Assembly: GCA_977006965.1 (NCBI GenBank)
Contig: OZ345355.1
Span: 3,286,001 to 3,350,000 of the forward strand
Source: Phymatolithon calcareum
Taxonomy: Eukaryota > Rhodophyta > Florideophyceae > Hapalidiales
Length of the DNA: 64,000 nt
Reading direction: 5' to 3'
Of the stretch, positions 8,841-18,090 are shown piece by piece. The notes under the pieces are model-generated. The model had not been told where the DNA came from and did no database searches. It saw only the letters and a list, made by a program, of their open reading frames with translations. Position 1 is the first letter of the stretch, and each line of letters opens with the position of its first letter. Position numbers and translations under genes: made by a program.

Positions 8841-10037
8841 TTAACAGTCTTCCACGTAGAACAACCGCAGGAAATGAGGACCTGAAGACACCTCGGCTGA
8901 ACTCATCAAGAGACGCTCCACCACTGTCCAAGTGCAAAGCCTTCTTCTATACAATCGAGAACATGGGTCCATTTTCCTGGATACCACTTGTGGTGGACTG
9001 CCGAACAGTGCGATTAGAAGGAGCTCCTTCACAAGCGTCCCTAGCGCCTGGAGATTCGTGATGTATGCAGCCATACTATGAGCAAATCTCGACTCCCAGT
9101 AATTGTCAGACCATGTCATATTCGCTTGGAGTAGACAATGACGCAAGGTTTTATCCATCGCATATGAATTAGCCGCACCTGGGAAAACGAGTCTTTGCTT
9201 TGGGTCGGAGCTATTTAGCCCACCTCGAACTTGCTCGATTCCTAGAATTTGTACAGCCCGGATGACTTTTCTCTTGTCCGTTTGCTTTTTTATTAGCGCC
9301 GCCTTCCTTGTGGCCATATCGATATTCAGCGCAGTACAAAAATCGGAGAGCGTAGGAAATGTTATCTGCAGTAGACTCGTTTGACTCACGTGAAGATTGA
9401 AAACGGAGTATAGAGAGCGGAAAAAATCGCACTGAACCTTGGAGTTCCGAGAACAATGATTTGCAAACGTACGGAACTCGTGCAAAGTGCAGTCAAATGT
9501 CTTCGCCTTCAGGACTGTTTGTCTCACAGTGTTTACTGCGTTCAACTGAGACGGAGTTTTGGCCAGCTCCTTTGTGCGCCCAAGAAGAGCCTTGATTGCG
9601 CTGGCGCGGCCAAACATCATAGTCCTCTGGAGCGCGAAGGCATCACGACAGATCTGGACTTCGTGGGCTGCTACTTTCTCTGTAGTCTGTACTGCTGCGA
9701 TGGATGTTCGGACATCCCCGGCGAGCTGCTCCACGCGCTGATGAAGGGCACTGTGTGAACGACGCAGATCTTCAAAATCGGAGACCCACCCAGGAGCGAT
9801 TTGACAGCTCGAGCTTGCGGCAGGGTCCCTGTCAGTAAATTGATGAGCGGCGTGACGGTAGGACACGACAGGGTTGCCCCGAGAAGGTATGCGACGAGCA
9901 CCTCCCGGGCCGACAACAGATATCTGTGAAGCACCAGGAAGTGCTTCTGGTAGGTTGAATGTAGAGGAAAGTGGTCGAGGTAAAATTTGGGGTGCAGTGG
10001 TTCGAGATGGACGACCATGGTGCCCTAAATTCGACAT
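8841..10037 (-). CDS. Orphan protein 1, coiled-coil and helical
   Basis: This frame encodes 398 residues from ATG at 10037; an upstream GTG four codons earlier is less likely. I do not recognise the family. Residues 1-90 are rich in Pro, Ser, Arg and Gly and look disordered. Residues from about 95 to 140 (DFEDLRRSHSALHQRVEQL onwards) have heptad-like spacing and probably form a coiled coil. The remaining two thirds are helical and contain the pattern CLLQANMTW...ESRFAHSMAAYITNLQALG near residues 320-350. That pattern recurs loosely in the neighbouring protein at 12214-12840. No introns are evident. A DNA-binding or transposon-accessory protein is possible, but this is speculation. Confidence 0.55.
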   Translation of the reverse strand: MSNLGHHGRPSRTTAPQILPRPLSSTFNLPEALPGASQISVVGPGGARRIPSRGNPVVSYRHAAHQFTDRDPAASSSCQIAPGWVSDFEDLRRSHSALHQRVEQLAGDVRTSIAAVQTTEKVAAHEVQICRDAFALQRTMMFGRASAIKALLGRTKELAKTPSQLNAVNTVRQTVLKAKTFDCTLHEFRTFANHCSRNSKVQCDFFRSLYSVFNLHVSQTSLLQITFPTLSDFCTALNIDMATRKAALIKKQTDKRKVIRAVQILGIEQVRGGLNSSDPKQRLVFPGAANSYAMDKTLRHCLLQANMTWSDNYWESRFAHSMAAYITNLQALGTLVKELLLIALFGSPPQVVSRKMDPCSRLYRRRLCTWTVVERLLMSSAEVSSGPHFLRLFYVEDC

Positions 10038-10507
10038 GAATCTGTGCACGAAAGTAGGGAGCGGGGGAACCTCTGACTACCTCTCCATGTAGCGTACGCG
10101 GGTGCATACTGTCCAAAATGGTGTTAGAAGGACGGGGCTTCACGCACGGATAGTTCAAGTGCTATAGATGGTGGCTCATATGAAAAGTCTCTCAAACCAT
10201 ATTTGTCTCGAAGAGATGGTCACATCTACCAAAAACGTAGAATGGACATTCGTCTCCACGTCAACATAGTTTCAAAAATGATAAAATTCATGTCATACAA
10301 GAGTGGAAATCTTTAATAGACTCGCTGTTCCAAGTGTGCACATTTTGGAGCTGCGGTACAATTACAAAATACGGAGTGCTGCCTTTGAATTTCTTACTGA
10401 TAAGCACATTAGGATCCGGCCATCTATGGTCGCATCGCTTTCACACGACCACCGATCTTTTGTCCGCTATTATCTCGCTCCCATCCGCATCCGATAGAAT
10501 CATCAGA

Positions 10508-11034
10508 AATCTTGCGAATTTAAGCGGATTTGATACAGGCCGGCTATCATACCGGTCCGGCCCGTTCACCTGTGCGTCACAGATAGGAACCAAGAGCTCA
10601 GTCAGGAATTTTTCCCCGCTACAGTGCAGGGTTTTTTTTGAACTGACAAGAGCTGTGATCCGGCCTCCCCGTGGGAGAAGACTATCACCTTCTGGTAGTA
10701 TGGTAGTACATGGATTCCGCCCTGTGTGGTGTGCCGCAACGCCCAAGGAAGCTGGGAGAGAAGACAGAAGAAGATGAAAGAAGGCAGCAAGATGACTAGC
10801 TACCGTGAGCGTCCTAAATGGTTTCCAACCCGGGGCATCCCTTTGAAGGACGGCGATTGAAGATTGGCTATGTAGCGATATAGATGTTAAGCTTCCCCAA
10901 GGTCTGCACATTGTGCAGCTTGGGCAGCTGTTGTGACATCAAGTACCACTCGTATCTGTTAAGTCTACTGGAGCCGTAAGGATGTGGAGTTGTTTACCAG
11001 CTCTGATAAATCCCGCAATAAAAGAAAGAAAGAA
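10508..11034 (+). mobile_element. Short retroposon copy 1 (SINE-like or LINE 3' end)
   Basis: The direct repeat AGAATCATCAGA flanks the insertion at 10496-10507 and 11035-11046. The 3' end is CCCGCAATAAAAGAAAGAAA, a repetitive A-rich tail. About 430 bases of it, from near 10605 to the tail, recur almost unchanged at 15851-16276; the second copy lacks the first 100 bases. Variable 5' truncation with a common tail and target duplications shows mobilisation by target-primed reverse transcription. I see no RT motif, so it is non-autonomous or only a LINE 3' end. The tail word AAAGAAAGAAAG is shared with LINE-C, a possible helper. Confidence 0.85.
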
Positions 11035-11047
11035 AGAATCATCAGAG

Positions 11048-12361
11048 ATGCATTCATCATTCAAACGAAGACGTAGGAGCCGGCACCGTTTCGCCACAAT
11101 TCCAAACGTGTCCTACCGGGAAGACGAGGGAGTCACTCCTTCTGAAGCGGGCAGTGACGGCAGAAGGCCGAACCGTCCCTCAGATGTACCGCCTTTGCGC
11201 TGTCAAGTGGATCCCCTTGCGACTCGATTTCTGGGGGTATTGGACAGCAGAACTGAAAGCCGCCATGTAGAAGTGACTGGTCAGCGTAATATTTCGCCCG
11301 GTGCATTCGCTCTTGACCATAATGCTATGGCTGAACCTTTATTACCAAGCTCTATGGGGTCATTTCCCGTTATGGACAGTATCCACTGTCCTGCAGACAA
11401 TGCTCATGTCACCGATGGCATTCATGGTGAGGAGGACATACAAGCACGCTTGGACTCGCCAGTCCGGAATTGGCGTGTGTTATGGGCTCTCCTTCGAACG
11501 TGTGGAACCCAGAGATACACTAAGGAACAGTACCAGTCGTTGCGTTTGTTTTCTGAGGCCTTAATGCGCGATGGATGTGGCGATTGGAAGGAAAGCCTAC
11601 CGAACCGTGGGTGTGATCTTGTGGAAGACCCTAATTCATCTTATCTTTCCCACTACTCCACGCTATACAAGTCTGTGAAACCATATCTATTCCGCTCATT
11701 TTCTGTAAGGAGCTTTGAACACCGCGAGACAGTAGACGTCCGAAAGGCTGGTGCAAAGTCGATGCAGAGAGGATGTACTGGAAATGCTGTGATTCCTGTT
11801 CGAACAATTCTTCCCAGTGAATACGCTAGAGAGGACATCGCCAGTCCTCACGTTTACGACGCGATCTGGAGGACAAGTCTTTCATTCCACGAAGAAAATC
11901 GCTCGATTCAAGAAATTCCTCGGTTGTGTGGCATCGATTGCATTGATCTTGTGCCGTTAATAGCAGCCAGTGACTGGTTTTATGGAATTCCCAGTAGTAT
12001 CACTATTGATGAATTCAATCCGAACATACCACCTACGTCAATCGCAGAGGTCGGAGACATAATTCAAGTAGCTTTAACAACGATTGGTCGCTCGCTGTCC
12101 CCATGCGTTGACTTTCCAGCTCCCTCAAGTGCCTTTCCTTCTCGTATTCCACCCAAGAAACGGAAAGCCTCTGAGAACGGTACTTGGCGGCCAAATTTTC
12201 CCTGTCAACATTTTCAGCTTCGACATTTTGTCCTCCTCCGTACATGGCGGTCACCTTTGATGCCAGAATTTCTGAAGCTCTCAGAGTGGAACCCGCACGA
12301 GAGCTTGGTTGCTGTGCCACTGTCCCCGGCGATTGTAGAGAGAGATTTCCACGTTACATGA
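11048..12361 (+). CDS. Orphan protein 2, possible transposon-encoded protein
   Basis: The frame gives 437 residues from ATG at 11048. It is also open for 22 codons upstream, but those codons come from the retroposon, so ATG 11048 is the ancestral start. I do not recognise the family with certainty. The N-terminus is basic (KRRRRSRHR) and disordered. Around residues 140-165 comes a segment with VLWALLRTCGTQRYTKEQYQ, followed by a LSHYSTLYKSVKPYLF block and VIPVRTILPSEYARED. Such Y-rich, LPSYxT-like and LPSEYAR-like blocks recall N-terminal parts of some large eukaryotic DNA transposon proteins, but from memory only. The last 148 bases overlap the minus-strand gene 12214-12840 tail to tail. Confidence 0.5.
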   Translation: MHSSFKRRRRSRHRFATIPNVSYREDEGVTPSEAGSDGRRPNRPSDVPPLRCQVDPLATRFLGVLDSRTESRHVEVTGQRNISPGAFALDHNAMAEPLLPSSMGSFPVMDSIHCPADNAHVTDGIHGEEDIQARLDSPVRNWRVLWALLRTCGTQRYTKEQYQSLRLFSEALMRDGCGDWKESLPNRGCDLVEDPNSSYLSHYSTLYKSVKPYLFRSFSVRSFEHRETVDVRKAGAKSMQRGCTGNAVIPVRTILPSEYAREDIASPHVYDAIWRTSLSFHEENRSIQEIPRLCGIDCIDLVPLIAASDWFYGIPSSITIDEFNPNIPPTSIAEVGDIIQVALTTIGRSLSPCVDFPAPSSAFPSRIPPKKRKASENGTWRPNFPCQHFQLRHFVLLRTWRSPLMPEFLKLSEWNPHESLVAVPLSPAIVERDFHVT

Positions 12362-12840
12362 CCGAGTGCGGATCTTTCAACGGGGCAAAGAGAGTATCCG
12401 CATAATTGTCTGAGAAGGGCGTACAGCCCGACTGCTTGCAAATGTATCGCCCGCAGAGAAAGCACAGATGAGGAGAGGACGTCGTCGAACTCAGGAAGCT
12501 TGTACGCAGCGTAGAGGCAGTCCGCAATAACCTTGTGAAGATTCAGGTCCTTCTTCTCCTCCAAAAAATATTGCTGATCGTCACCCGTGGGAGGATCGAC
12601 CACCGTTCTCCTCCACTTGATCAGGACTGTCATCCAAGGAAAGTCTGTTCCCAACTGCTTGAACTTTGACATGTTGAACGCCTCTGCTGTCACTCTAGAT
12701 ACAGAGCTATCATCCGCAGAAACAAGTTTCGCTAGGGGAATCTTCCACAGTGTTGTCGTTATAGACTCCTCTAGCAAGCAGCTCGGAGCACCCAGCGTGT
12801 TGAAAATGATGTCGAACCCATTCTCTTGAGCCTGTTCCAT
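12214..12840 (-). CDS. Orphan protein 3, 208 residues
   Basis: A frame of 208 residues from ATG at 12840, mainly helical, with no recognised domain. Near residues 105-145 it contains HKVIADCLYAAYKL and then IHLQAVGLYALLRQL. These line up by eye with DKTLRHCLLQANMTW and ITNLQALGTLVKEL in the orphan protein at 8841-10037. The shared pattern is C-L-x(2)-A, a 20-residue helix, then L-Q-A-x-G-x-L. It lies 63 bases downstream of the gene at 12904 on the same strand, and the gap carries TATATAAGG, so it probably has its own promoter. The basic tail overlaps the convergent gene. Confidence 0.5.
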   Translation of the reverse strand: MEQAQENGFDIIFNTLGAPSCLLEESITTTLWKIPLAKLVSADDSSVSRVTAEAFNMSKFKQLGTDFPWMTVLIKWRRTVVDPPTGDDQQYFLEEKKDLNLHKVIADCLYAAYKLPEFDDVLSSSVLSLRAIHLQAVGLYALLRQLCGYSLCPVERSALGHVTWKSLSTIAGDSGTATKLSCGFHSESFRNSGIKGDRHVRRRTKCRS

Positions 12841-12881
12841 GGTAGGATATTAGGAGATCTGTTCAACCAAAAAGAAAATGT

Positions 12882-12890
12882 CCTTATATA
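12882..12890 (-). promoter_or_regulatory. Candidate TATA box for the 208-residue gene
   Basis: The minus strand reads TTCTATATAAGGACA about 45 bases upstream of the ATG at 12840, a good match to a TATA box at a typical distance for a short leader. Confidence 0.45.
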
Positions 12891-12903
12891 GAATTTTCCT
12901 CGC

Positions 12904-14055
12904 CTAGTTTCGCCCATTCGTGAGCTTGTGCATGAATGCAGCGCGCATGGTCAATATGGCATGAACACGTAGCTCCAAAAGAGGGTTGTAATTGCCTGTA
13001 AGACCAATTTTTCGTCGCTTCTCGTCACGAACGGATTCTCTAGATCGCTTACATGGACGGTCGCTTCCCGAAGATTCAGCCGATGCAGCAGAGTCAGGGG
13101 CTGGAGTCAGAAAAGGCCGATCAGTGCCTTCTTTTACAGAGACCACGTTGGCGACAGTGCGTAGTGTCACGTGATGGACAGGATTTCCTCCTAGTCTCCG
13201 TGCCTCTTGCTGCAAGAACTGTTTCGTGAGACCGACCTTTTGGGCGAGCACCCAGCGTAGCGCAAGTGACCAGGCCGCCGCGACTTGAGTTTGAAATTTT
13301 CGAACGCCGAAGTCTTTGCGACAACCATAGTGAAGTACAGAAAACCCGGATGTCCCCTGCACAACTTCTCGATGTCGCTCCATGACACGTATAGTATCCG
13401 CGGACAACCAGTTCCGGAAGTGTGTGTGGCGATAAGCAAAGGAGAGAACAGTTATGAGCTGGACAAACATGAGATGCTCGTTTATACCCTGCTCTGGATT
13501 AACTAGTATGTCCAAGTGTTCCATGGCAGAGGGGGGATCCGTCGTCTTGCGCTTCCTCGTCTGTCCTTCCACACCCTTGACACTTGTACCGATGGCTGTC
13601 TGAATGACCGTGTGGTGAACTTTGTCCATGACAGTGCCTAGTAAATTGAGCTTTTCGTCCAAAGACTTCTGAAGCTCGCCGTGCTCTTTTCGGATATCTT
13701 GTACGATTTCCTCCTTCGCACGAGCAAGTATACCGAATAGTTGATGTGACGTCATTGATTCGCCAGTATCGGTGCAAATTAATCCAGAAGGACGGGCTGC
13801 GGGCGGACGGTTTGCCGTCGGGCGGCCAGATAGCGCAGAGTACAGAGGAGGAAGGGTAGAGGGTCGTCCTTGGCCTTCGCCTCCGTTGGTGCAAGTTGAG
13901 GCAGACGCTGCGCCACCGTTGTGTATGTGACTGGGTGTGCGGTCCCCGGGGGCTGCAGGGTCCCCAGTGGAACGTTCCGCTTGGCATGGTTGCGTGGCAG
14001 CAGGTGTAGAGTTAGCCATTCTGATATATCGCGCTCGCTGGAAAGCAGACTGCAT
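12904..14055 (-). CDS. Orphan protein 4, coiled-coil protein
   Basis: The frame encodes 383 residues from ATG 14055, or 371 from ATG 14019 (MANSTPAATQ), which may be the real start; earlier codons use GTG. I do not recognise the family. The first 110 residues are rich in Pro, Thr, Ala and Gly. Residues from about 115 to 170 (AKEEIVQDIRKEHGELQKSL onwards) form a probable coiled coil. A helical domain follows, then an acidic/serine patch, a basic nuclear-signal-like RPCKRSRESVRDEKRRKIG and a final helix ending in AAFMHKLTNGRN. The architecture of disordered head, coiled coil and helical body is the same as in orphan protein 1, and the two are similar in length. Confidence 0.55.
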   Translation of the reverse strand: MQSAFQRARYIRMANSTPAATQPCQAERSTGDPAAPGDRTPSHIHNGGAASASTCTNGGEGQGRPSTLPPLYSALSGRPTANRPPAARPSGLICTDTGESMTSHQLFGILARAKEEIVQDIRKEHGELQKSLDEKLNLLGTVMDKVHHTVIQTAIGTSVKGVEGQTRKRKTTDPPSAMEHLDILVNPEQGINEHLMFVQLITVLSFAYRHTHFRNWLSADTIRVMERHREVVQGTSGFSVLHYGCRKDFGVRKFQTQVAAAWSLALRWVLAQKVGLTKQFLQQEARRLGGNPVHHVTLRTVANVVSVKEGTDRPFLTPAPDSAASAESSGSDRPCKRSRESVRDEKRRKIGLTGNYNPLLELRVHAILTMRAAFMHKLTNGRN

Positions 14056-14129
14056 GATGGACCCGGGGAGCGCCTTGTGACGAGGGAGTTGAAGAACCAG
14101 GAAAGGACATGTGGTCCACGCGTGCACGT

Positions 14130-15837
14130 GTAATCGGAGGACTGTGCGCTATCGCGGTGCCCTCTCCTTGATCTGGACGGTGCACCGAAGATTGGTTTAC
14201 ACAAAGCTTTGTCTACATGCACCCCATAGTCCATGGTGGAGCACCGGGAGTGATCTGGCTATGATAGTACTTCTTAGTGCATAATTCATATTGCGCACTG
14301 TTTCATGTATCTCATCTATTAGAAGAACCTGGACAAGCTAATGAAAAGTACAATAGCCTGTCCATAAAATTGAATATGACACTGCCATGACAAGAGCAAC
14401 GAAGCTTCAACTTCGCGGCAGAACCCAAGCGATGGTATACTCCACGTTTTGGCTCTCGATTGGACCATTTTCCGTGAACATACTTTAGAATGTTTGCAGA
14501 CATATAATGATGATTAACTGTTTCATTCTGTTCACTTATTTGAGCCAAGAAGTACTAGCGCAGACTGTTACAAATATATAAACGTATCCCTGTATGACCT
14601 TGGTCAGCATACCTCAGGGCCAGTAATACTCACTGGGAGTCGAGGAGTGTCTAGCCGTTTCGAAACTGGACACCCACAGATAGAATATTTGCGATTCTAT
14701 GTCTTTATAGTTCGCATGCTTCCCCAAATCACAGCTTCTCCGCTCGCACTCTGCGCAGAACGACTGTGGCCGAGTCCTGGTCCATGAATATCGCGATCTC
14801 GAGGGCGTCGAGCCAAATTACTATCCACAAGTCTACCCAAGGGAATGTCGATGTCCAATCACTGTCAGAATCTGAGGCAGTGTCTTTAGCACGATGCTAA
14901 TTTATATCAAGGCTTGGTGCTTACTGTTCTGATGAGCCACTGAGGTAAGGTTTGTTTCTGTTGTGATTTTCTTTGCTACTCAATTCTGACAACACGCTTC
15001 CACTTTTTGAATTCATTCAACAATAATGCTTTGGAATTTGAGAAAGCTAGGGCACTTTTATAGCGCCTGTAATATCGTACGTAAAAACATCGGCAGTCAA
15101 ACTATGGCAAGTCGATGGCGCCCTACACGCCAACCTCGGAATGCGGCCCTTCGTTGGCTGTGCAATTTCTCGTCGGGGAACTATTTGGCTGACCCAGAAC
15201 ACTCCTATTTTGTTTACGTTTTGTGTGGGTAGTGGGCTGAAGACAGGTCCTGAATTCACGAACAGTACCCAACGGGTCCAGGATCTGTCAGTGAGAAGAT
15301 CCATTCATCGTCACAAAATCGTTTGCGTGGGTTGTTCAAGCTCTATTTACGGTGGATCGGAATGTGGTGGTGGTTGATCAGTAGGATACGATGAGAAGGA
15401 ACATATCTATTGGCTTCTGATGCGTCCAGTTCCGCCATTTTCCCTATGAAGCTTAGAGCTCCTGCATTCACCTGTCCTTCCCGAGCATGTTCTCAACTTT
15501 CAAACTAGCGCAGCGCAGTATTAAATACAAAACAGGTTGCAAATGTCCTATCGTAGCCAGCGTCCTCCCAAATAAGGAATGGTCCTCAAGTACCAATGGC
15601 GACGAACTTGTAAATTGATAGCTATTTTTCCGTAATTGTCCTCTAAATCTAGGTATCTTCCATCCTCTACTGCAGAGAAAGCCTAAAAAGCTGATGTCTT
15701 TTATTTGTTCTAATGCCACAGTGATTTATTTCAAATAACCAACTATTTTACACCTTATCGCTACTAGAACAATCGTCAGTGTCCATTTCCAGCATATTCA
15801 TGGCATCACACACAACGATTTTGAGCAGACGACAATC
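14130..15837. other. No gene seen
   Basis: About 1.7 kb with only short frames on both strands. None has a domain, signal peptide or repeat match in the window. A retroposon copy begins at 15851. Confidence 0.4.
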
Positions 15838-15850
15838 AGAACTACTATGT

Positions 15851-16276
15851 ATTTTTCCCCGCTACAGTGCAGGGTTTTTTTGAACTTGCAAGAGCTGTGA
15901 TCCGGCCTCCCCATGGGAGAAGACTATCACCTTCTGGTAGTATGGTAGTACATGGATTCCGCCCTGAGTGGTGTGCCGCAACGCTCAAGGAAGCTGGAAG
16001 AGAAGACAGAAGAAGATGAAAGAAGGCAGCGAGATGACTAGCTACCGTGAGCGTCCTAAATGGTTTCCAACCCGGGGCATCCCTTTGAAGGACGGCGACT
16101 GAAGATTGGCTATGTAGCGATATAGATGTTAAGCTTCCCCAAGGTCTGCACATTGTGCAGCTTGGGCAGCTGTTGTGACATCAAGTACCACTCGTATCTG
16201 TTAAGTCTACTGGAGCCGTAAGGATGTGGAGTTGTTTACCAGCTCTGATAAATCCCGCAATAAAAGAAAGAAAGAA
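15851..16276 (+). mobile_element. Short retroposon copy 2, 5'-truncated
   Basis: Nearly identical to 10605-11034, with the same AAAGAAAGAAAG tail. The target duplication AGAACTACTATGT is at 15838-15850 and 16277-16289; its first bases could belong to the tail. The few substitutions relative to copy 1 suggest both insertions are fairly recent. Confidence 0.9.
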
Positions 16277-16289
16277 AGAACTACTATGT

Positions 16290-16975
16290 CGTTGATAACG
16301 TTCAACGCCACTACGTCTTCTCTCTCGTAGCTGCCTACATTCACTTCGTACTGGTGTGCTCGGTTACTTACCTTGTAGTTAACAGCGAATTGCTACTTCT
16401 GCGATACATGAAGGAAGCTATCATCTATGACAATGCAGCCTTGTTTGTGGCAGTGAGCGATGGACAACGTGATACGTATGAACAGGAAAGTAGCGACGCT
16501 TAACTGCCAATTTCAGTGTTCCGCTGATACTATTTTTAATGATTAGTATCATACTCTTTGGAACCACATAATGATCGTTTTTGGCACCAGTGCGCTCCCC
16601 CAGTGCGAGATAGTATTTTTATCCCGGGATAGTATTTTTATCCCGGGATAACATTTGATCCCCCAATGACATTTTTCTGTCACGGAAGCTGTCGCCTTTC
16701 AATGCGTTATAGTTTATGTAAATTAAAATTCAAAATCATGTTCCCGAAACCGTTTCGTTTGAAAAACACAGCATTTCATAAAAATTTATATTATGTGAGG
16801 CAGCTTACATTCCGTCTTAGTTATTGAAATGGAAAAAATGGAAGCAGGCTTTCTGCATTCAATACTTGAGCGCTGTTGAAGTCCCTCTGCCTTCTACTAT
16901 TTGGATTTCGTTCACAAGCGGGAAATATCGAGATTCCCGCAGCCCCCCGTAGGAAATTGACTTATTCCGCAACTT
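16290..16975. other. Non-coding, with short direct repeat
   Basis: TAGTATTTTTATCCCGGGAT is repeated back to back between about 16609 and 16650, and TCCCGGGA is palindromic. No gene is seen. Confidence 0.4.
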
Positions 16976-16979
16976 GAGG

Positions 16980-17845
16980 CGGTAAATGAAACATGCAAGC
17001 TATCATAACCGCTCCAAGTTCGTTTTCCTCGGGCAATTGCTCCGCGCGCGAAGCAAGCCAAGAGCCGCGCAAGGCCGATCCCCGCGAGGGGCTGCTGCAA
17101 CCGGAGACAGCCAGGCGTCAACCAACCAATGTGTAAAAAAGATTGCTTCTAGAGGAAGCAGGCGCACTGGCAGGAGCAATGCAGTAGCTTTCGTGACATC
17201 CATGCGAGGCCACGGGACGCGGATTAAACAACCAAGAAACGAGCGGGGCACCGGGAATGGAGAAGACTTGGAACATCGAGGAAGAAGTCGGTCTCAAGAG
17301 AAGACCTGAAACACCGACAAAGAACTCGGTTTCAAGATAAGCGGTGTGCCGCTACCGCAAAATCATCTATAGTGACGACGTCAACCCTTTACTCGATAGG
17401 GACTTACGTAAGTACCACGCCGCGTGCCATGCTCAGTTATTTCCTTAGTCCAATTGCTCCGAGCGCGAGCCAATTCAAGGGCCGCGTAAAGCCGATCCCC
17501 GCGAGGGGCTGCTGTAATCGGAGACAGCTAGGCGTCAACAAACCAATATCTGAAAAAAAGACTGCTTTAACAGGAAGCAGGCCCACTGGCAGGAGCAACG
17601 CAGAAGCCTTCGTGACACCCATGAGAGGATACGTTGCGCGGAGCAAACAGCCGAGAAGCGAACACGGCGGCGGAAGTAGAGAAGACGTGCAGCACCGAGC
17701 AAGAAGTCGGTTTCCAGTCGGTTTCCAGAGAATACCTAAAATACCAGCGGTATGCCGCTGCCGGCAGAGCGTCTATAGAGACGATGTCAACGCCTTTAAT
17801 CAATATTGACTTACGCGAGTACCGCGCCACGTGCCATGCACGGTT
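16980..17845 (+). repeat. Tandem duplication, period about 410 bp
   Basis: Landmarks recur in the same order: CAATTGCTCC at 17034 and 17451, GGCCGATCCCCGCGAGGGGC-like blocks soon after each, AGGAAGCAGG and CACTGGCAGGAGCAA in both, and GACTTACG...GTACC at 17401 and 17808. Divergence is about 15-20 percent by eye with small indels. A third unit is only begun. Both units carry a basic plus-strand frame sharing TGRSNA(V/E)AFVT(S/P)MRG, but indels change the frame elsewhere, so coding status is unclear. Confidence 0.75.
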
Positions 17846-17999
17846 AGGACATGCTATCGGATCAGCTGCCAAACGATCTCGGTGCACTGATCACCGAGCT
17901 GCAAAATGTGGCGCAATGAACACACAATGACGCCTCGCTACCCGGGGTCGTCTACGGCAAACAATACAGGAGTTCTGCATTTTAGATCGGATATCTGAG

Positions 18000-18090
18000 A
18001 TCCTAAGTTTTTCCGCCCGCCCCTCTTGCGGTGCGTATTCCTAAGCTACACTAAAGGAAGGGAGCAACTGAGAAAGCCTTGCTCATATCT
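18000..18090 (+). mobile_element. LINE-A 3' end remnant
   Basis: The segment ending AGAAAGCCTTGCTCATATCTTCGGAAGTCTG is similar to the LINE-A terminus at 20150-20250. It is joined directly to LINE-B reverse transcriptase sequence. Confidence 0.5.
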
